64,000 nucleotides of DNA from Symbiodinium natans (lineage: Eukaryota; Sar; Dinophyceae; Suessiales; Symbiodiniaceae), in contig CAJNDS010002153.1 of the NCBI GenBank assembly GCA_905221605.1, positions 100,001 to 164,000 on the forward strand. Direction: 5' to 3'. The notes under the pieces are model-generated. The model was not told the DNA's origin. It made no database searches and was given only the letters and a program-made list of their open reading frames with translations. The position numbers were made by a program, and so were the translations under genes. Below are positions 54,301 to 64,000 of the stretch, piece after piece. Each line of letters opens with the position of its first letter. The first letter of the stretch is position 1.

Positions 54301-56788
54301 CCTTGGACAGCGAGGAAGTCTGGAAAAAGTCTGCCTGAGGGCCAGGCCCTGAATTCCAAAACCCGACAAACTCATCCCTGAAGCTTGAAAACGCCTTATG
54401 GTCTCGCCTAGACTTCTATCTCCCGATCTGCAATCTGAAACCACGAGACTCTGAGCTCTGAACCTTGAGATCTCAAAACTTACCTGAACCGCACACTCCA
54501 AAAGTCCGCAGCCGACCCCCATTGTCTTTTGTCATGACTGCACACCGGTTTGACTGCCGGCTCGTTGTTCTTGTCAGCGGCACTTTCGGTCGCTGTCAGA
54601 TGTTGGGCATATCCTTCAGGCCCTGGACGATTCTCCGACCGGAGATGCGCCACTAGCCGAGGGTGGGGGAAAGATTCTCAGAGAACAAGAGAAGAAGCTG
54701 TTGTAGTGCTGTGCAGCTCTCCCATGAGCATTTGCGAGTGTGCATGTGAGCTATGCAATGTGGTAATGCTGTTCCCCTTGTGATCGAAGGGAAGGGGAGC
54801 CTCGCAAAGGCTAGCTGTGTCGGCCTTCCAGACAATCCTGCTGAAGCAGGGGCTGGACAGAGCGCCTCCAGAGGCACCTTTCTGATGAAGCATTGCCACA
54901 GAACGCGGGAATACCAAACCACATTCATGCCGCGTTAATTGCTTGAGGCTGGCGTCAAGCCGGATGCATACTGGCGCCGCTGCAAAGGTTGCTCGGTGCC
55001 ATTGCCATGTTTGTTCAATGCAAAGAATGGTTGCAGATTCGGTGTGTGATATTGCGTGATGACTCTTGAAGAGCTTCCGGGCCTTTGCTGCTTGCCACAG
55101 TGGCGTGGCGGCCTTCCTCTGCCTCATGCCCACCCCCCCACCATGTGGTACACGTTGACGGCTCCACTTGCTGAAAGCTTGCAGTCCATTGGAATCACAT
55201 AAAATTATGCGGCCTAAGGGCCTAAGAATTTACAAGTAGAGAGCTCCTTCCGTTTCGAAGGCTTTACGTGCGGACTCTGGACACTGTTTCATGTGCTGAG
55301 TCAGGCCATCCCGCGTGGTCGCGTAATGCCAGCGCAAGGTAGTTTAAGACAATGTACGCCACGCCGCCACGTGTGCAGGCCAAAGGTCCGCCTGACACAG
55401 CTGGGCAGGACAGGGCTGTTGGACCAGTGGCCAGTACAGTGTATGCCAGGTTGCTGACATTTTTGACCGACACACATAGTCACAGTGTTTTGGTTCAATT
55501 TTGGACAAAGGGTACTTGGAGTACAGCAATGGCTGCATGGCGCTGGGGGCACTCGCGGCTTACCGACACGGGAAGAGATGCTCGCGTCAACTAAGCAAGC
55601 CGAAGAGCAGGAGAGGAACAGAATAAATTCTTGGAAGTAGCAAAGCGAGCAAGCTAGACTCTGGCTTCTCAGAGCGTCCACCCGTTGACTCAATTTCCTG
55701 GCCTGCCCGGACGAGGTGGCTTAGCAAGGCAGCTGGCGAGCATCCTGCAAAGCTCAAGGAGGTCGAGGAGCTAGCGACCTCCTGCCGAGCAGGAGGTGCT
55801 TGGCATACAGCGAACGACCGTACTTCGTCCGACCTCCTGTTGGCCGAAGTTTAGTACGGGAGCCAGCACGATCGTTAGCTGTGTTTGCTGAGAGAAGCTG
55901 CGGCTTTCCAGCCCTGACTGCTGCTTCACCGCCACGGGCACTATCTGAGAGCTCACTACCTGTACGCGTGAGTTGGAGAACCCCCCTCTGCACCTCCAGT
56001 CCACACCGACGCTGAGTGGACAGCCAAAGGTTTTGCCATGGCCGAGAAACTCCAACGTGTGACCAGAACATTCCTATCCATGAAGAGCACTGGGCAAGTG
56101 TATGCGAAATTTCCTATCTATTTCATTTACCTGACAGCCCGGACGCTGGTATTTCTTTACTGTCGATGTCGCTTGTGATTCTTAGTTTTCCATCGACTCA
56201 CTCCTTCGTAAACCCTTGAGCTCTCAACCTTCAATCCACAAGAAGAAAGGACCCTGCCCTGCAGAATGCACCTGAGACAACGAGGGCCTCGGAGAAGCCG
56301 AAGCTAGGCGCGAGCAGTGCTGAGCAATCTTGCAGTCGCAGCGAAAAGCTGAAATGCAAGCCTGCCGACAGCCTGCCATGACCTACCTGTCTGAGGAAAA
56401 AACAAAAAGTCTTTTTTTTTGCATGCACTTTGCCTCGGTGGGAAATTGCTTTTTAACGCTTCGGTGGGGTCTTGCCTGCACGCATTTCAATTGTGGTTCC
56501 ATCAGCAGGAACTACTGACGCGCATCCGCGGCTTCGTTGCCAACTTTTTCGGCTGCCAGCAGTGTCGAGAGCATTTCCTCGAGGCAGGGTACCAGTCGAG
56601 CTTTGTTTGTTTTTATGACATCAAACTGACAAGGCCTTTGACTCTTGCAAGCGCCCACCTCAATCATGCTGCAGCAACTGACTTGTGGGAGCTGGGGGCA
56701 AGCGGTAAGCCTGCTTGTTGAAGCAAGGTTCGATCGCTGCCACCTCAAGGCTGACGATGCTGCTGGCGCAGCTCTTTGGCTGTGGAAG
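51319..56788 (+). CDS. Quiescin-type sulfhydryl oxidase (thioredoxin + Erv/ALR domains)
   Basis: Makes disulfides in secretory proteins, passing electrons from a thioredoxin domain to a flavin Erv domain and then to oxygen. Exon 51,319-51,390 reads WVVMYYADWCPHCHHYAPMF, the thioredoxin active site (CPHC). Exon 51,769-51,850 reads LNCPDFMAFCMKIQVSGYPS, the second half of the thioredoxin fold with the cis-proline YPS. A segment at about 52,855-52,910 (PLSGFYDTLQNEALKAF) fits the helical linker. An exon ending at 56,583 reads FVANFFGCQQCREHFLE, the Erv CxxC centre. The next, ending at 56,788 at a GC donor, reads AALWLWKA, the flavin-binding helix. The HN-VN exon and the second half of the Erv domain were not placed; possible pieces are near 57,100 and 57,850. 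Several exons are missing from this reading. Confidence 0.75.
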
Positions 56789-57609
56789 GCTTTGGAGGGC
56801 TAAAGGAAGGTTGCCGTAGCACTCTCTCGGGCCTCAGCGTTTGCCTGTCGTGCACCGCCAGATGCACAACGATGTGACCTTGCGAGTAGCAGCCGAGAGT
56901 GGCCGCAGCTCAGCAAAAGCAGAGGAAAGCCAGCATCGAAGCGAGTGGAAGCGCATACCAGCGCCTTTTTCTTCGACTAGCAAGTAAACGTTCTTTGGAC
57001 CCATGCGAGAACTTAAAAAGCCTGCGTAAGTGGCTTTGGTGGACAAAGTGTGGTGCCGTGCCCAACTAGGTCCAATGCCAAATCTCTGGCCCGCTGTGGA
57101 GGACTTCGTTCGGGTCCCTTTTGCGCAGCCATCATGCCACCGTTGCTCGACGGCATCGCTAAAGTCATGCTATGTCGCCCAAGAAGTTTCAATTTCGGAG
57201 GACTGCAAAACTTGCAGGCTTCAAGCAGCACGCTTGTGAGCGCCTGAGATGGCAGCTGTAGTTGCCAGGCACTTTTCTACCTTTCTGGTGCTTTATGCTG
57301 CGCATTTGTTTGGTTGAGCATAGTTTAACACTTTTCTGCACTGACTGTGGCCTTGGATGTGTCAAAAGCCCTGCGGTCCAGCATCTCGCGGCATGACCTC
57401 ACTTAACCACAATCCATAGCCCCTTCCTGACCAAGCAGGGATTTGGGATGGAGAAGACGATTGTTCGTTCTGTTGCTGAAGATCTGGTCAGCCATGTCAA
57501 CCATCACCCAGATTCCAGTTAATCTATCGTCCCAAAGCGCATTCCTTTGAGCCGCCATTCGGGCTCCTGCGCATAGCAAAAGGACAAGCATGTCTTCCTT
57601 CAGCGGGGA

Positions 57610-57740
57610 TGGGTGGGTGGGATCCACTTGGGGAACGTGAAGAAAACTCCTCAAAACCCAAGACGACACAAGACCAGCAGTCAGTGTTTGCAAGCATTGG
57701 TGTGTGTGGAGGTGTGTGTGTGTGTGTGTGTGTATGTGTC
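57610..57740. repeat. GT microsatellite and neighbours
   Basis: A (GT)n tract at about 57,712-57,737 creates a run of Cys-Val codons in one frame. It lies in a probable intron of the oxidase gene. Confidence 0.7.
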
Positions 57741-58471
57741 GAGCTAGGGCAATGCGATCGATTTGTGTGCAGCTGCTCGTTTTGTGTTGGATTTTCTGTC
57801 CGAAACACGGGATTGAATCAGAACCACTGCAGAAGCAACGTGACTACGCGCTTCGACGAAGCGGCTGTGTTGGCTCACCTTCGTCTGCTTCTCAGCTGCC
57901 GGCTGCAATGTTGTTTATGCCCTTGATGTGTCTGATGGGCGAGAGTGCGGATCAAGGTTCCGAATACTGGAGCTCTGAGCCACGGACTTGTCTGGATCCC
58001 GCTGCCTGGTATCTTTTGATGTTGAAATCGTCCCAAGGTGGCAGCAAGACCATGCAGGACTGACATAATCTCAGCAAAGGGGCAACTGCTAAGTGAGGAT
58101 TCCGCGGGTGGGCGCAGCTGTTGATTTTGTCTGGCCTACGGCCTACGGCACGGAAAGTCAGGCCCTGGTGACAGGCTCTGCTCTCTTTTCAGGAGCTCTC
58201 GGCCTAAGGTCCGCGCTCTACTACACAGCTTGACACCGTTTGAACGCACTTTCCCACCCGCTCGTGCATCTGCACATCTTGGCGCCAGAAAGGCCTTCGG
58301 GAATGGAGGCTTCTCTGGCGCCTTGTCACTGTAGTCAGAGGAAATGTCTGTTCTAGGGCCCTTATTATACATTCTTCTACTGCTAGAGGGTGGTTCTTTG
58401 ATTCGCCAGACAGGACGTCCTTTCATGCCAGGCCAGCTTGCTTCTGCTTTGCTTCCTTTCCACTGTTGAGC

Positions 58472-59272
58472 ATGCGATGCGTCACCGCTGTCCCTCCTAA
58501 AGAGTTTTCGCGAACACCCAGCTCAACTACATGCTGCAACCATCTTGAACCCGCCATGCAAAAGCATGCAAAAGCACACAAAGCCGCGCTGACGAAGCCT
58601 TCCCAAGTCACATCAGGCCCTGTGGCCGAGGGCTTCCTTGGCACTTTGGTTTTTGCCGTTTGCCTTGCTACTTGGATGGAGTCAGTGGGCGAGTTCGGTC
58701 AATTTGATTGGAATCTGTCGCTGTGCTTGCCGCTGGCTAGAGTCGTCTGCGCCTGCATGCTCCAGAGTCGACTGCACAAAGGCCTTGGCGGTGCTACGCT
58801 CGATGCGGTACTGTCCCCGAGGCCCAGAGTGCCCGGGGTCAGGGTGCTAGACGTGAAACAACCAGAAACTCCATTGAACCTGGATCATCGTTCAGAGAGT
58901 GGGAAAGCCAAGCGAAGCTCGAAGCCCGAGTGTCCTTCTGAGTGTAGCGACATGTTCCGAGATGTTGCGGAGCCTTGCGAGGTAAAGAAACCAAAGGCAG
59001 CTGAGAGCAAATGCAGACCGAGCTTCATGGATTGCCAGGCTTGTGTGTTGGTGGCTTTGTTCACTTTAGTTTGCTGTACTTCTGTGTGCTTTTGGCTTGG
59101 CAGGTTGCGGGCCGACGCTGCAAAGATGGAGAACCATGACCGAGCAGAAATGAGCTGCATGTGCGATGCGGCTACGAGCTACCCGAAGATGTTCGGTTTG
59201 GCGGCCATTCTTAGAGAGATGCTCGAAGCGATCAGGCATCGCAGCATTCGCAGACTTCGCTTGCTGTGCTGA
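58472..59272 (+). CDS. Membrane-anchored C-terminal exon, possibly end of the sulfhydryl oxidase
   Basis: An open frame of 266 codons from ATG 58,472 to TGA 59,270-59,272 is unusually long for host sequence here. It has a hydrophobic segment at 59,033-59,103 (VLVALFTLVCCTSVCFWLG) flanked by charged residues. Quiescin oxidases typically end in a single membrane segment, and this lies downstream in the same direction, so it may be their shared 3' exon. An earlier hydrophobic stretch at about 58,620-58,680 could be a second. No conserved motif proves it; it may be a separate small membrane protein. Confidence 0.4.
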   Translation: MRCVTAVPPKEFSRTPSSTTCCNHLEPAMQKHAKAHKAALTKPSQVTSGPVAEGFLGTLVFAVCLATWMESVGEFGQFDWNLSLCLPLARVVCACMLQSRLHKGLGGATLDAVLSPRPRVPGVRVLDVKQPETPLNLDHRSESGKAKRSSKPECPSECSDMFRDVAEPCEVKKPKAAESKCRPSFMDCQACVLVALFTLVCCTSVCFWLGRLRADAAKMENHDRAEMSCMCDAATSYPKMFGLAAILREMLEAIRHRSIRRLRLLC

Positions 59273-61289
59273 TTGGAAAACAATCGGTATCAGTGCGGAA
59301 ACGTGCGGGGAAATGTGCGTGGCAATGTGCGGGGCAATGTGCGGCAAGTCTGGCACCAGCTGGTCGGCCAGCAGTCGAATCTGTCAGGATGGCCTTCCCT
59401 CGGGCCTATTCGAGCATAAGCCATGACCAGATGTTGAGACAGGCCCCCTCCAGTTTGCGCCAAGCCTGCTTTTCTGCATTGTTTCTGGAACAGGCAAGCA
59501 CGTACTGGGACTCCGACACACGCAGACGTTCCGCCGACCTGTTTAGTGAGCAGTGGCAGCGCAATGTAGCCCAGACAGTGAGAGACGCAGACTGACAGAC
59601 AAACCTATCTACTTCAGTTCATTGCGGTGGCAGGCTATCGTGCGCATTCACCGGAGGTGGAGTGCGGGACACCACGAGTGCATGCAAGATCCATGTCTGA
59701 GGCTCAAGTTGTTTGCATCGCACGACTTGCAAATAAAGAAGCCTTTTCAGACTGAGTGGGGCTCCTAGTGTGTGTTGAGGCCTCAGCCCCAATATCCCCA
59801 ATCACCTGGGCAGCTTCCACGCGCCTGGTCAGCCGCCCTTGCCTCAAGGTTTCCAGATCTATCACAGCGCAGCGTGCTATCATGGAAAATGGATTGTGGA
59901 TTGTTCCTGAGGTGACTTGGTGTAGCAACGGTTTGCATGCTTCCGCCCAAGACCAAGTGAAATTGCATGTGTTTGCTGCAGAGTGAACGTCTTTGTAGCT
60001 AACTTGTGAGGATGTGTGAGTACTTAAATGTCCCAGTGCACGGCCGTGTTTCGTTGATTGTCTGCAGCCCGTCTTCTGAACGTGATTGGCATGAAGCTAG
60101 GCCAACATTCCCATGGCCTCACCGCAGAAGCCCAGGGTCATCGAGCCGGCGCCTCGCGGTCTCGCGGAGTATCGCGGGAAATCTCGCGAAGTATCGCGGG
60201 GTCTTTAGTGGCCGTTGTTGGCTTGGGACCTTGGGAACTTGGGAACTGCTTTGAACTGCTTTCAGGAAGCCAGCGCCTTTCCATTTCCCGCAGCCGCCAA
60301 AAGCAGTTGTACCTTGGCTGCGATGCGAAGGGAGATCATGCAATGTATCTGAGGAACACTTCGGCATTTGCCTCTCCCACCTGTCTCATCAGGTGGTACA
60401 AAGCAATGCACTTCGACTTGCCAGAAGCCTGAAACATGCACCTTGCATTGTCGAAGAGTGCACATTCCATCACATTCCTGCTTAGGGGGGCTTTGGAGGC
60501 CCGCCTGTTGTGCTGTGTCGGCCAGATCTGCAGCATAGGATGCTGTTGCAGATGCGCGCGTCTGTATGTGCAGGTGCACAGAGTCCGCGCCTGCGGCAGC
60601 AGCAGCCGAGGCACCGCAAGCATGACACATCTGAAATGAAGATGCGCACAGCCTGGAAGCTTTGCTCTTCTCCTCGGTTTGCTGAATCGGTTAGACGTAG
60701 CTGCTTAGACGTAACAGCTTAGGAAGCACCGGGGATAACGTACTCTTCAGTGGGCTGTTGAGGCTGATTAGCAGCCCGCCGCAAAGCTGCGCCCTCAGTG
60801 GCCTCGACCTGGAGCTGGGTGTGAAGGCGACAAGTCCCCTCTTGACAAGGCCCGGCCGCAGCGACCTCCTCGATTTCAGCCCTGGTGGGATGCGGCGCTC
60901 CTGACCGGAAAGCGCGTGCTTCTGGTCAGGGACAAGCGCAGACGCTGCCTCAGCAGATCTGCGTGCTGTCATCGGAGTTCCTTCTGCGTTTTGAGCAACA
61001 GGTCAACATCACGTCCTGCACCGTCTGCCTGGCACCAAGAGCATCCAAGACCCGGTATTTCCATGCGTTTTCCAGTGACGGAATGCACCGGAAGTCCACG
61101 AGTTCCTGCGTGGACTAAGGAAAGACAAGGCAGCGATGCCGAGGAGCAAGTCGGTACTTTCCTGTCGAAGCTTGGTTTTTGAGCGCGCTCGAAGGTCACA
61201 GAGCATGTGCAGCACGTTGCCCACGTTGCACAGGCTCAAGGCTTTGCTAAGCTTTCGGGAGCTTCGTTTGTGCTGGCCTGTCGAAGCCC
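59273..61289. other. Unassigned 2 kb with small tandem repeats
   Basis: A 12-bp repeat (AATGTGCGGGGC-like, four copies) is at 59,300-59,350. A TCGCGG-rich direct repeat is at 60,150-60,205 (AGTATCGCGGG twice). A frame at about 60,290-60,430 reads like protein (QLYLGCDAKGDHAMYLRNT) but is unrecognised. Confidence 0.35.
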
Positions 61290-61853
61290 ATGGCCTTCAA
61301 GCTGTACGACCTCTTTGTGGCAGGGTATGACCTGGCCAAGCTTGCGGGGATGGATTTCTTTCACACCTCTGTCGTCCTATGTCCCACTGCTGCGGGCGTG
61401 AGTCGCGAAAGGATGCTAGACAGTGAAACGTTGCATGAAAATCTCGAACGGGCAGACTGCGCAGAAATGGTGTTTGACCGCCGTGAACTTGGAATCTGGT
61501 TCAACACGAACCTTGGTCGCTGGAGTCTTGAGGGCAACCAACGAGCAGCAGTGCATTGGAGGTATGCAGGAGAGGTCCGCTTGCCTGGTGCCACGGCCCT
61601 TGAGGCCTCAAAAGCATTGAAGGAATGGGCAGCAAGGCCTGAAGCAGGAAACTTCTTGGCAGGAACCTATAACCTGTTTAGCCATAATTGCAACAGCTTC
61701 ACGTCAGCCATTTTGCACAAGACTGGGTTTGATCCGCAGCAAGTGTTGGCCTGTGGGGACTTCGGGAAGTCTGGAAGGCAAAAACCATGTTTGGCCCCTG
61801 AAAATGCCGCACTTAGTCCCGAGATGCACAAGCGCTTCCTCACTTTCCTTTGA
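61290..61853 (+). CDS. PPPDE-family thiol peptidase (DeSI-like isopeptidase)
   Basis: Predicted cysteine protease/isopeptidase of the PPPDE fold, a family that removes SUMO or ubiquitin-like modifiers. From ATG 61,290 the 187-residue frame reads YDL near the start, then His25 in FFHTSVVL and Cys134 in LFSHNCNSFT. These are the catalytic His-Cys pair in their family contexts, and the order His before Cys is as expected. Length is close to a whole DeSI domain (about 150-170), so this is one unusually long exon or an almost intronless gene. GAATALEA-type and GTYNL phrases also fit. The ATG follows CC and precedes GCC. Extra 5' exons cannot be excluded. Confidence 0.75.
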   Translation: MAFKLYDLFVAGYDLAKLAGMDFFHTSVVLCPTAAGVSRERMLDSETLHENLERADCAEMVFDRRELGIWFNTNLGRWSLEGNQRAAVHWRYAGEVRLPGATALEASKALKEWAARPEAGNFLAGTYNLFSHNCNSFTSAILHKTGFDPQQVLACGDFGKSGRQKPCLAPENAALSPEMHKRFLTFL

Positions 61854-63751
61854 CTTTCCTTTGAGACTCCTGGGTCGCGGTCGAAGTGCTACAAGCGCTC
61901 TGTGTGGCATCCTGGGCTTGGCACGTCATCCAGGCTCAGCTGGACCTCGCCCCGAAGAGTTCATGCACAGCCAGGGCAAAGGCCATGCTGTGGCGAGAGG
62001 CTCCAGGGCTCCAGGGAGGCTCCAGGGAGGCTCCAGAGGGAGGCTCCAGGGAGGAGGCTCGAGACCCTGAGTCGGTGCTCTGCGCATGTCACCCGCGACT
62101 GTGGAGGCGGCAATGGCTGTTTGGACACAAGCGTGCAGCCTCGCAAAAACAAAAAGTTGTGCGAACAGGGATGCTTTGAGGAATTTCGAAAGCTTTCAGC
62201 TGACATGTCGCAATCTTGTCCTGTGCTTCCTGGGAGTGCTGTTACCTGGTCCGGGTGGCCTTGCCTAGCCAGGATGCCCCTGAATTCAGCATCCCCAGCA
62301 CAGACCTGGACGGATTGCTCCGGTAAGGTTGCAGAGACTGCCAGCCGCATTGCTCCAACCTGCCACCCTTCCTCAGGTACCTCTACGGACTTTGCCAGCG
62401 CGGGCTCCGCATTACAGAGGCTAGCAGAGTAACTATCCGGTGAGGATGTGAATTCTTTCGCACACCTGCAGGCTACGTACTGCGTCAATTCTTGGAACTT
62501 GCCAGCGTCTGAGAACTCTGCATATTTCAGAACTCAGCGAGCCTGGACCGGATACAAACCTCCATTGCTTAAGGTACGGGCTCATCCCACTCAAGCATCA
62601 CGGCTTCATCCTCTTCACAAAGGTCAGCCCGCAACATGCGTTGCTTGACGCTGGTCGAGTCACACCAGTGCATCTTTGCACATGCGAGCAGATTGCAGCG
62701 TTTCAGCCTTCGATTGCCTATCCACCCAATAAACTCACCGAGAGTACCCGAGGCAGCAAGATCTCTAGTTTTCATGGCCAGACCCTACGGTTCGCACAGT
62801 TCGTGCATAGGCAGATATCTGTGTAGCAGTGAGCTATGCACATGGGCGATGGGGTGCCGGCCAAGACGCTTGACCGCAACTCTTTCGGTGATATGCTTCT
62901 GAGCTTCATATCGGGGTACCGTGCAAGTCCTGAAGTGCTCGGTGCTCCAGGCGGCACAGCCACATGGTGAAGGCGCTTGCACGAGCTTCCCGAACAAAAC
63001 CGCTCCCAGACGCTCAATGGCAAAACCATCGGTTCTGCACAGTTCTGCATCCCTGCACATGCGCGATTGCAGCCTCAGTTTATGTCGCTTTGTGTAGGAG
63101 AGGCCATGCCGGCAAGCAGGATTTTGACGAAAGCTCCCTCCCAGGAGCTTTCGTTCAGAGAACGGCTTTGCTGAATCAGTCAGGGGTGCGGGCGGGAGGG
63201 GGAACCCTGAATAACTTGCCCAATTGTGCAACTCCCCACCAAAATCGGTGGTGGGAGCCTTTGGGGACATGGCCACGGCCCGGCTCCAGTGCTCACAAGG
63301 CTCGGCCCGTCGGTGGGCTTACCCTATAACTCAACACCCTGAACCCTTTCTGGCTACGGTCGTTTAAGGTTTTAGGAGTGATGTCCTGGTTTAGACTCCA
63401 GACTTCGCGTGCAATCACTTGATCAGCACTCACTGCAAACCCCCGAGCTCGCAACTGTAAAGCCTAGGGCCTAGACTTTCAGCCGGATGAACCCCAAGGC
63501 CCAAACGTTAGCTTCCTTTCTTAATTAGGCAGTGCCGTCTTGCTGAGCTTTCGTTCCCCCCCGGCCACTGACTCGTGGACCCAGGATGGTGATGATGCAC
63601 ATGGCTTACCAAAATGCCTCAGGACGTCGGGCTGTGAACGGGTCTCAGAGTAGCAGGTCGATTGATGTTTGAAGGAATGGCGCAAACAGAATGAAGTGAC
63701 GAGAGTCGAGAGTGTTTCTTTGGTGCTTTGTCCGGTGTGCCTTTCGTGAAG
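61854..63751. other. Interval between PPPDE peptidase and transporter, with GGCTCCAGGGA repeats
   Basis: About five copies of an 11-12 bp unit GGCTCCAGGGA lie at 61,999-62,062. The remainder has overlapping frames on both strands without motifs. It may hold the first exon(s) of the transporter; none was identified. Confidence 0.35.
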
Positions 63752-64000
63752 GACACGAGACGCCTTGGGCTTTGGCCTTGGTGTCACTGTGGGGGCTGGT
63801 GTCTTCATGGCAACTGGTAAGGCCGCTCAGGAGGCTGGACCAGCACCCAAGCTGCACTACAACACATCACAGAATGTTACAACTCTTGAGCACAGCATTG
63901 CCGGCGCCAGCAATCTCAAGGCGGTGACGCTATCGTTCCTGATAGCGGCCATCGGCTGCAGCTGTACAGGACGGGTGGTAGTTCTGCAGATGGGGTCACG
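63752..64000 (+). CDS. Cationic amino-acid transporter (APC superfamily), N-terminal exons, cut by window end
   Basis: Exon 63,752-63,842 reads LGFGLGVTVGAGVFMATG then KAAQEAGP. Exon 63,921 to about 63,976 reads AVTLSFLIAAIGCSCTG. Joined at a GC donor (63,843) and an AAG|GCG acceptor, they give the first two membrane segments of APC-type transporters, with the G-x-G-A-G-V-F substrate-backbone loop and the AGPA turn typical of CAT proteins. The protein would sit in the plasma membrane or vacuole and carry amino acids. The gene continues beyond the window, and its start codon is upstream of 63,752 and not seen. Confidence 0.8.

Overview
The window looks like nuclear DNA of a dinoflagellate, most likely a Symbiodiniaceae-type alga. 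Four observations point there: large amounts of TTTAGGG/CCCTAAA telomere-type sequence; host genes cut into many very short exons; introns that often begin with GC (sometimes GA) instead of GT and end in AG|G; and a tyrosine-recombinase retrotransposon carrying a cytosine-5 DNA methyltransferase, a combination reported from Symbiodinium. Species cannot be fixed from the sequence alone. Because the genes are so fragmented, most long open frames are meaningless. Host genes were recognised by finding short conserved motifs in series and joining them at plausible splice sites.

Layout. 1-5,290: degenerate telomere-type repeats, mostly G-rich on the + strand, interrupted by a C-rich module and a short CCCTAAA array (about 960-1,800). 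5,290-9,286: no assignable gene; short dispersed repeats near the right edge. 9,287-17,687: a complete 8.4 kb DIRS/Ngaro-like retroelement with split direct repeats (A1 - genes - B1 A2 - B2). It encodes a small unknown ORF, a tyrosine recombinase, a Gag-like protein, a C5 DNA methyltransferase, and a reverse transcriptase-RNase H. 17,690-19,640: simple repeats and dispersed repeats. 19,640-23,060: exons of an unrecognised alpha-helix-rich protein. 23,365-27,000: minisatellites and unassigned sequence. About 27,000-33,373: an exonuclease III/APE-type AP endonuclease gene in about 19 exons. 34,947-37,000: two HIT-family (FHIT-like) gene pieces in tandem. 37,000-46,850: few assignable exons, with an interstitial telomeric island at 41,690-42,640 flanked by inverted repeats. 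46,859-47,485: a co-chaperonin Cpn10 gene with all introns GC-AG. 51,319 to about 59,270: exons of a quiescin-type sulfhydryl oxidase, probably ending in a membrane anchor. 61,290-61,853: a PPPDE (DeSI-type) thiol isopeptidase. 63,752 to the end: the first part of a cationic amino-acid transporter. All recognised host genes lie on the + strand, in keeping with the unidirectional gene clusters of dinoflagellates.

The most notable system is the retroelement. Its two repeat pairs are identical by eye, so the insertion looks recent. All key catalytic residues of recombinase, methyltransferase, RT and RNase H can be seen. Yet the methyltransferase has no AUG of its own: it sits behind a single in-frame UGA after gag, is crossed by one +1 frame change near its N-terminus, and joins the RT through a second +1 change at a UUU-C. 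Either expression uses recoding, or this fresh copy carries three lesions (or assembly errors). The recombinase is encoded first, upstream of gag, unlike the usual DIRS/Ngaro order.
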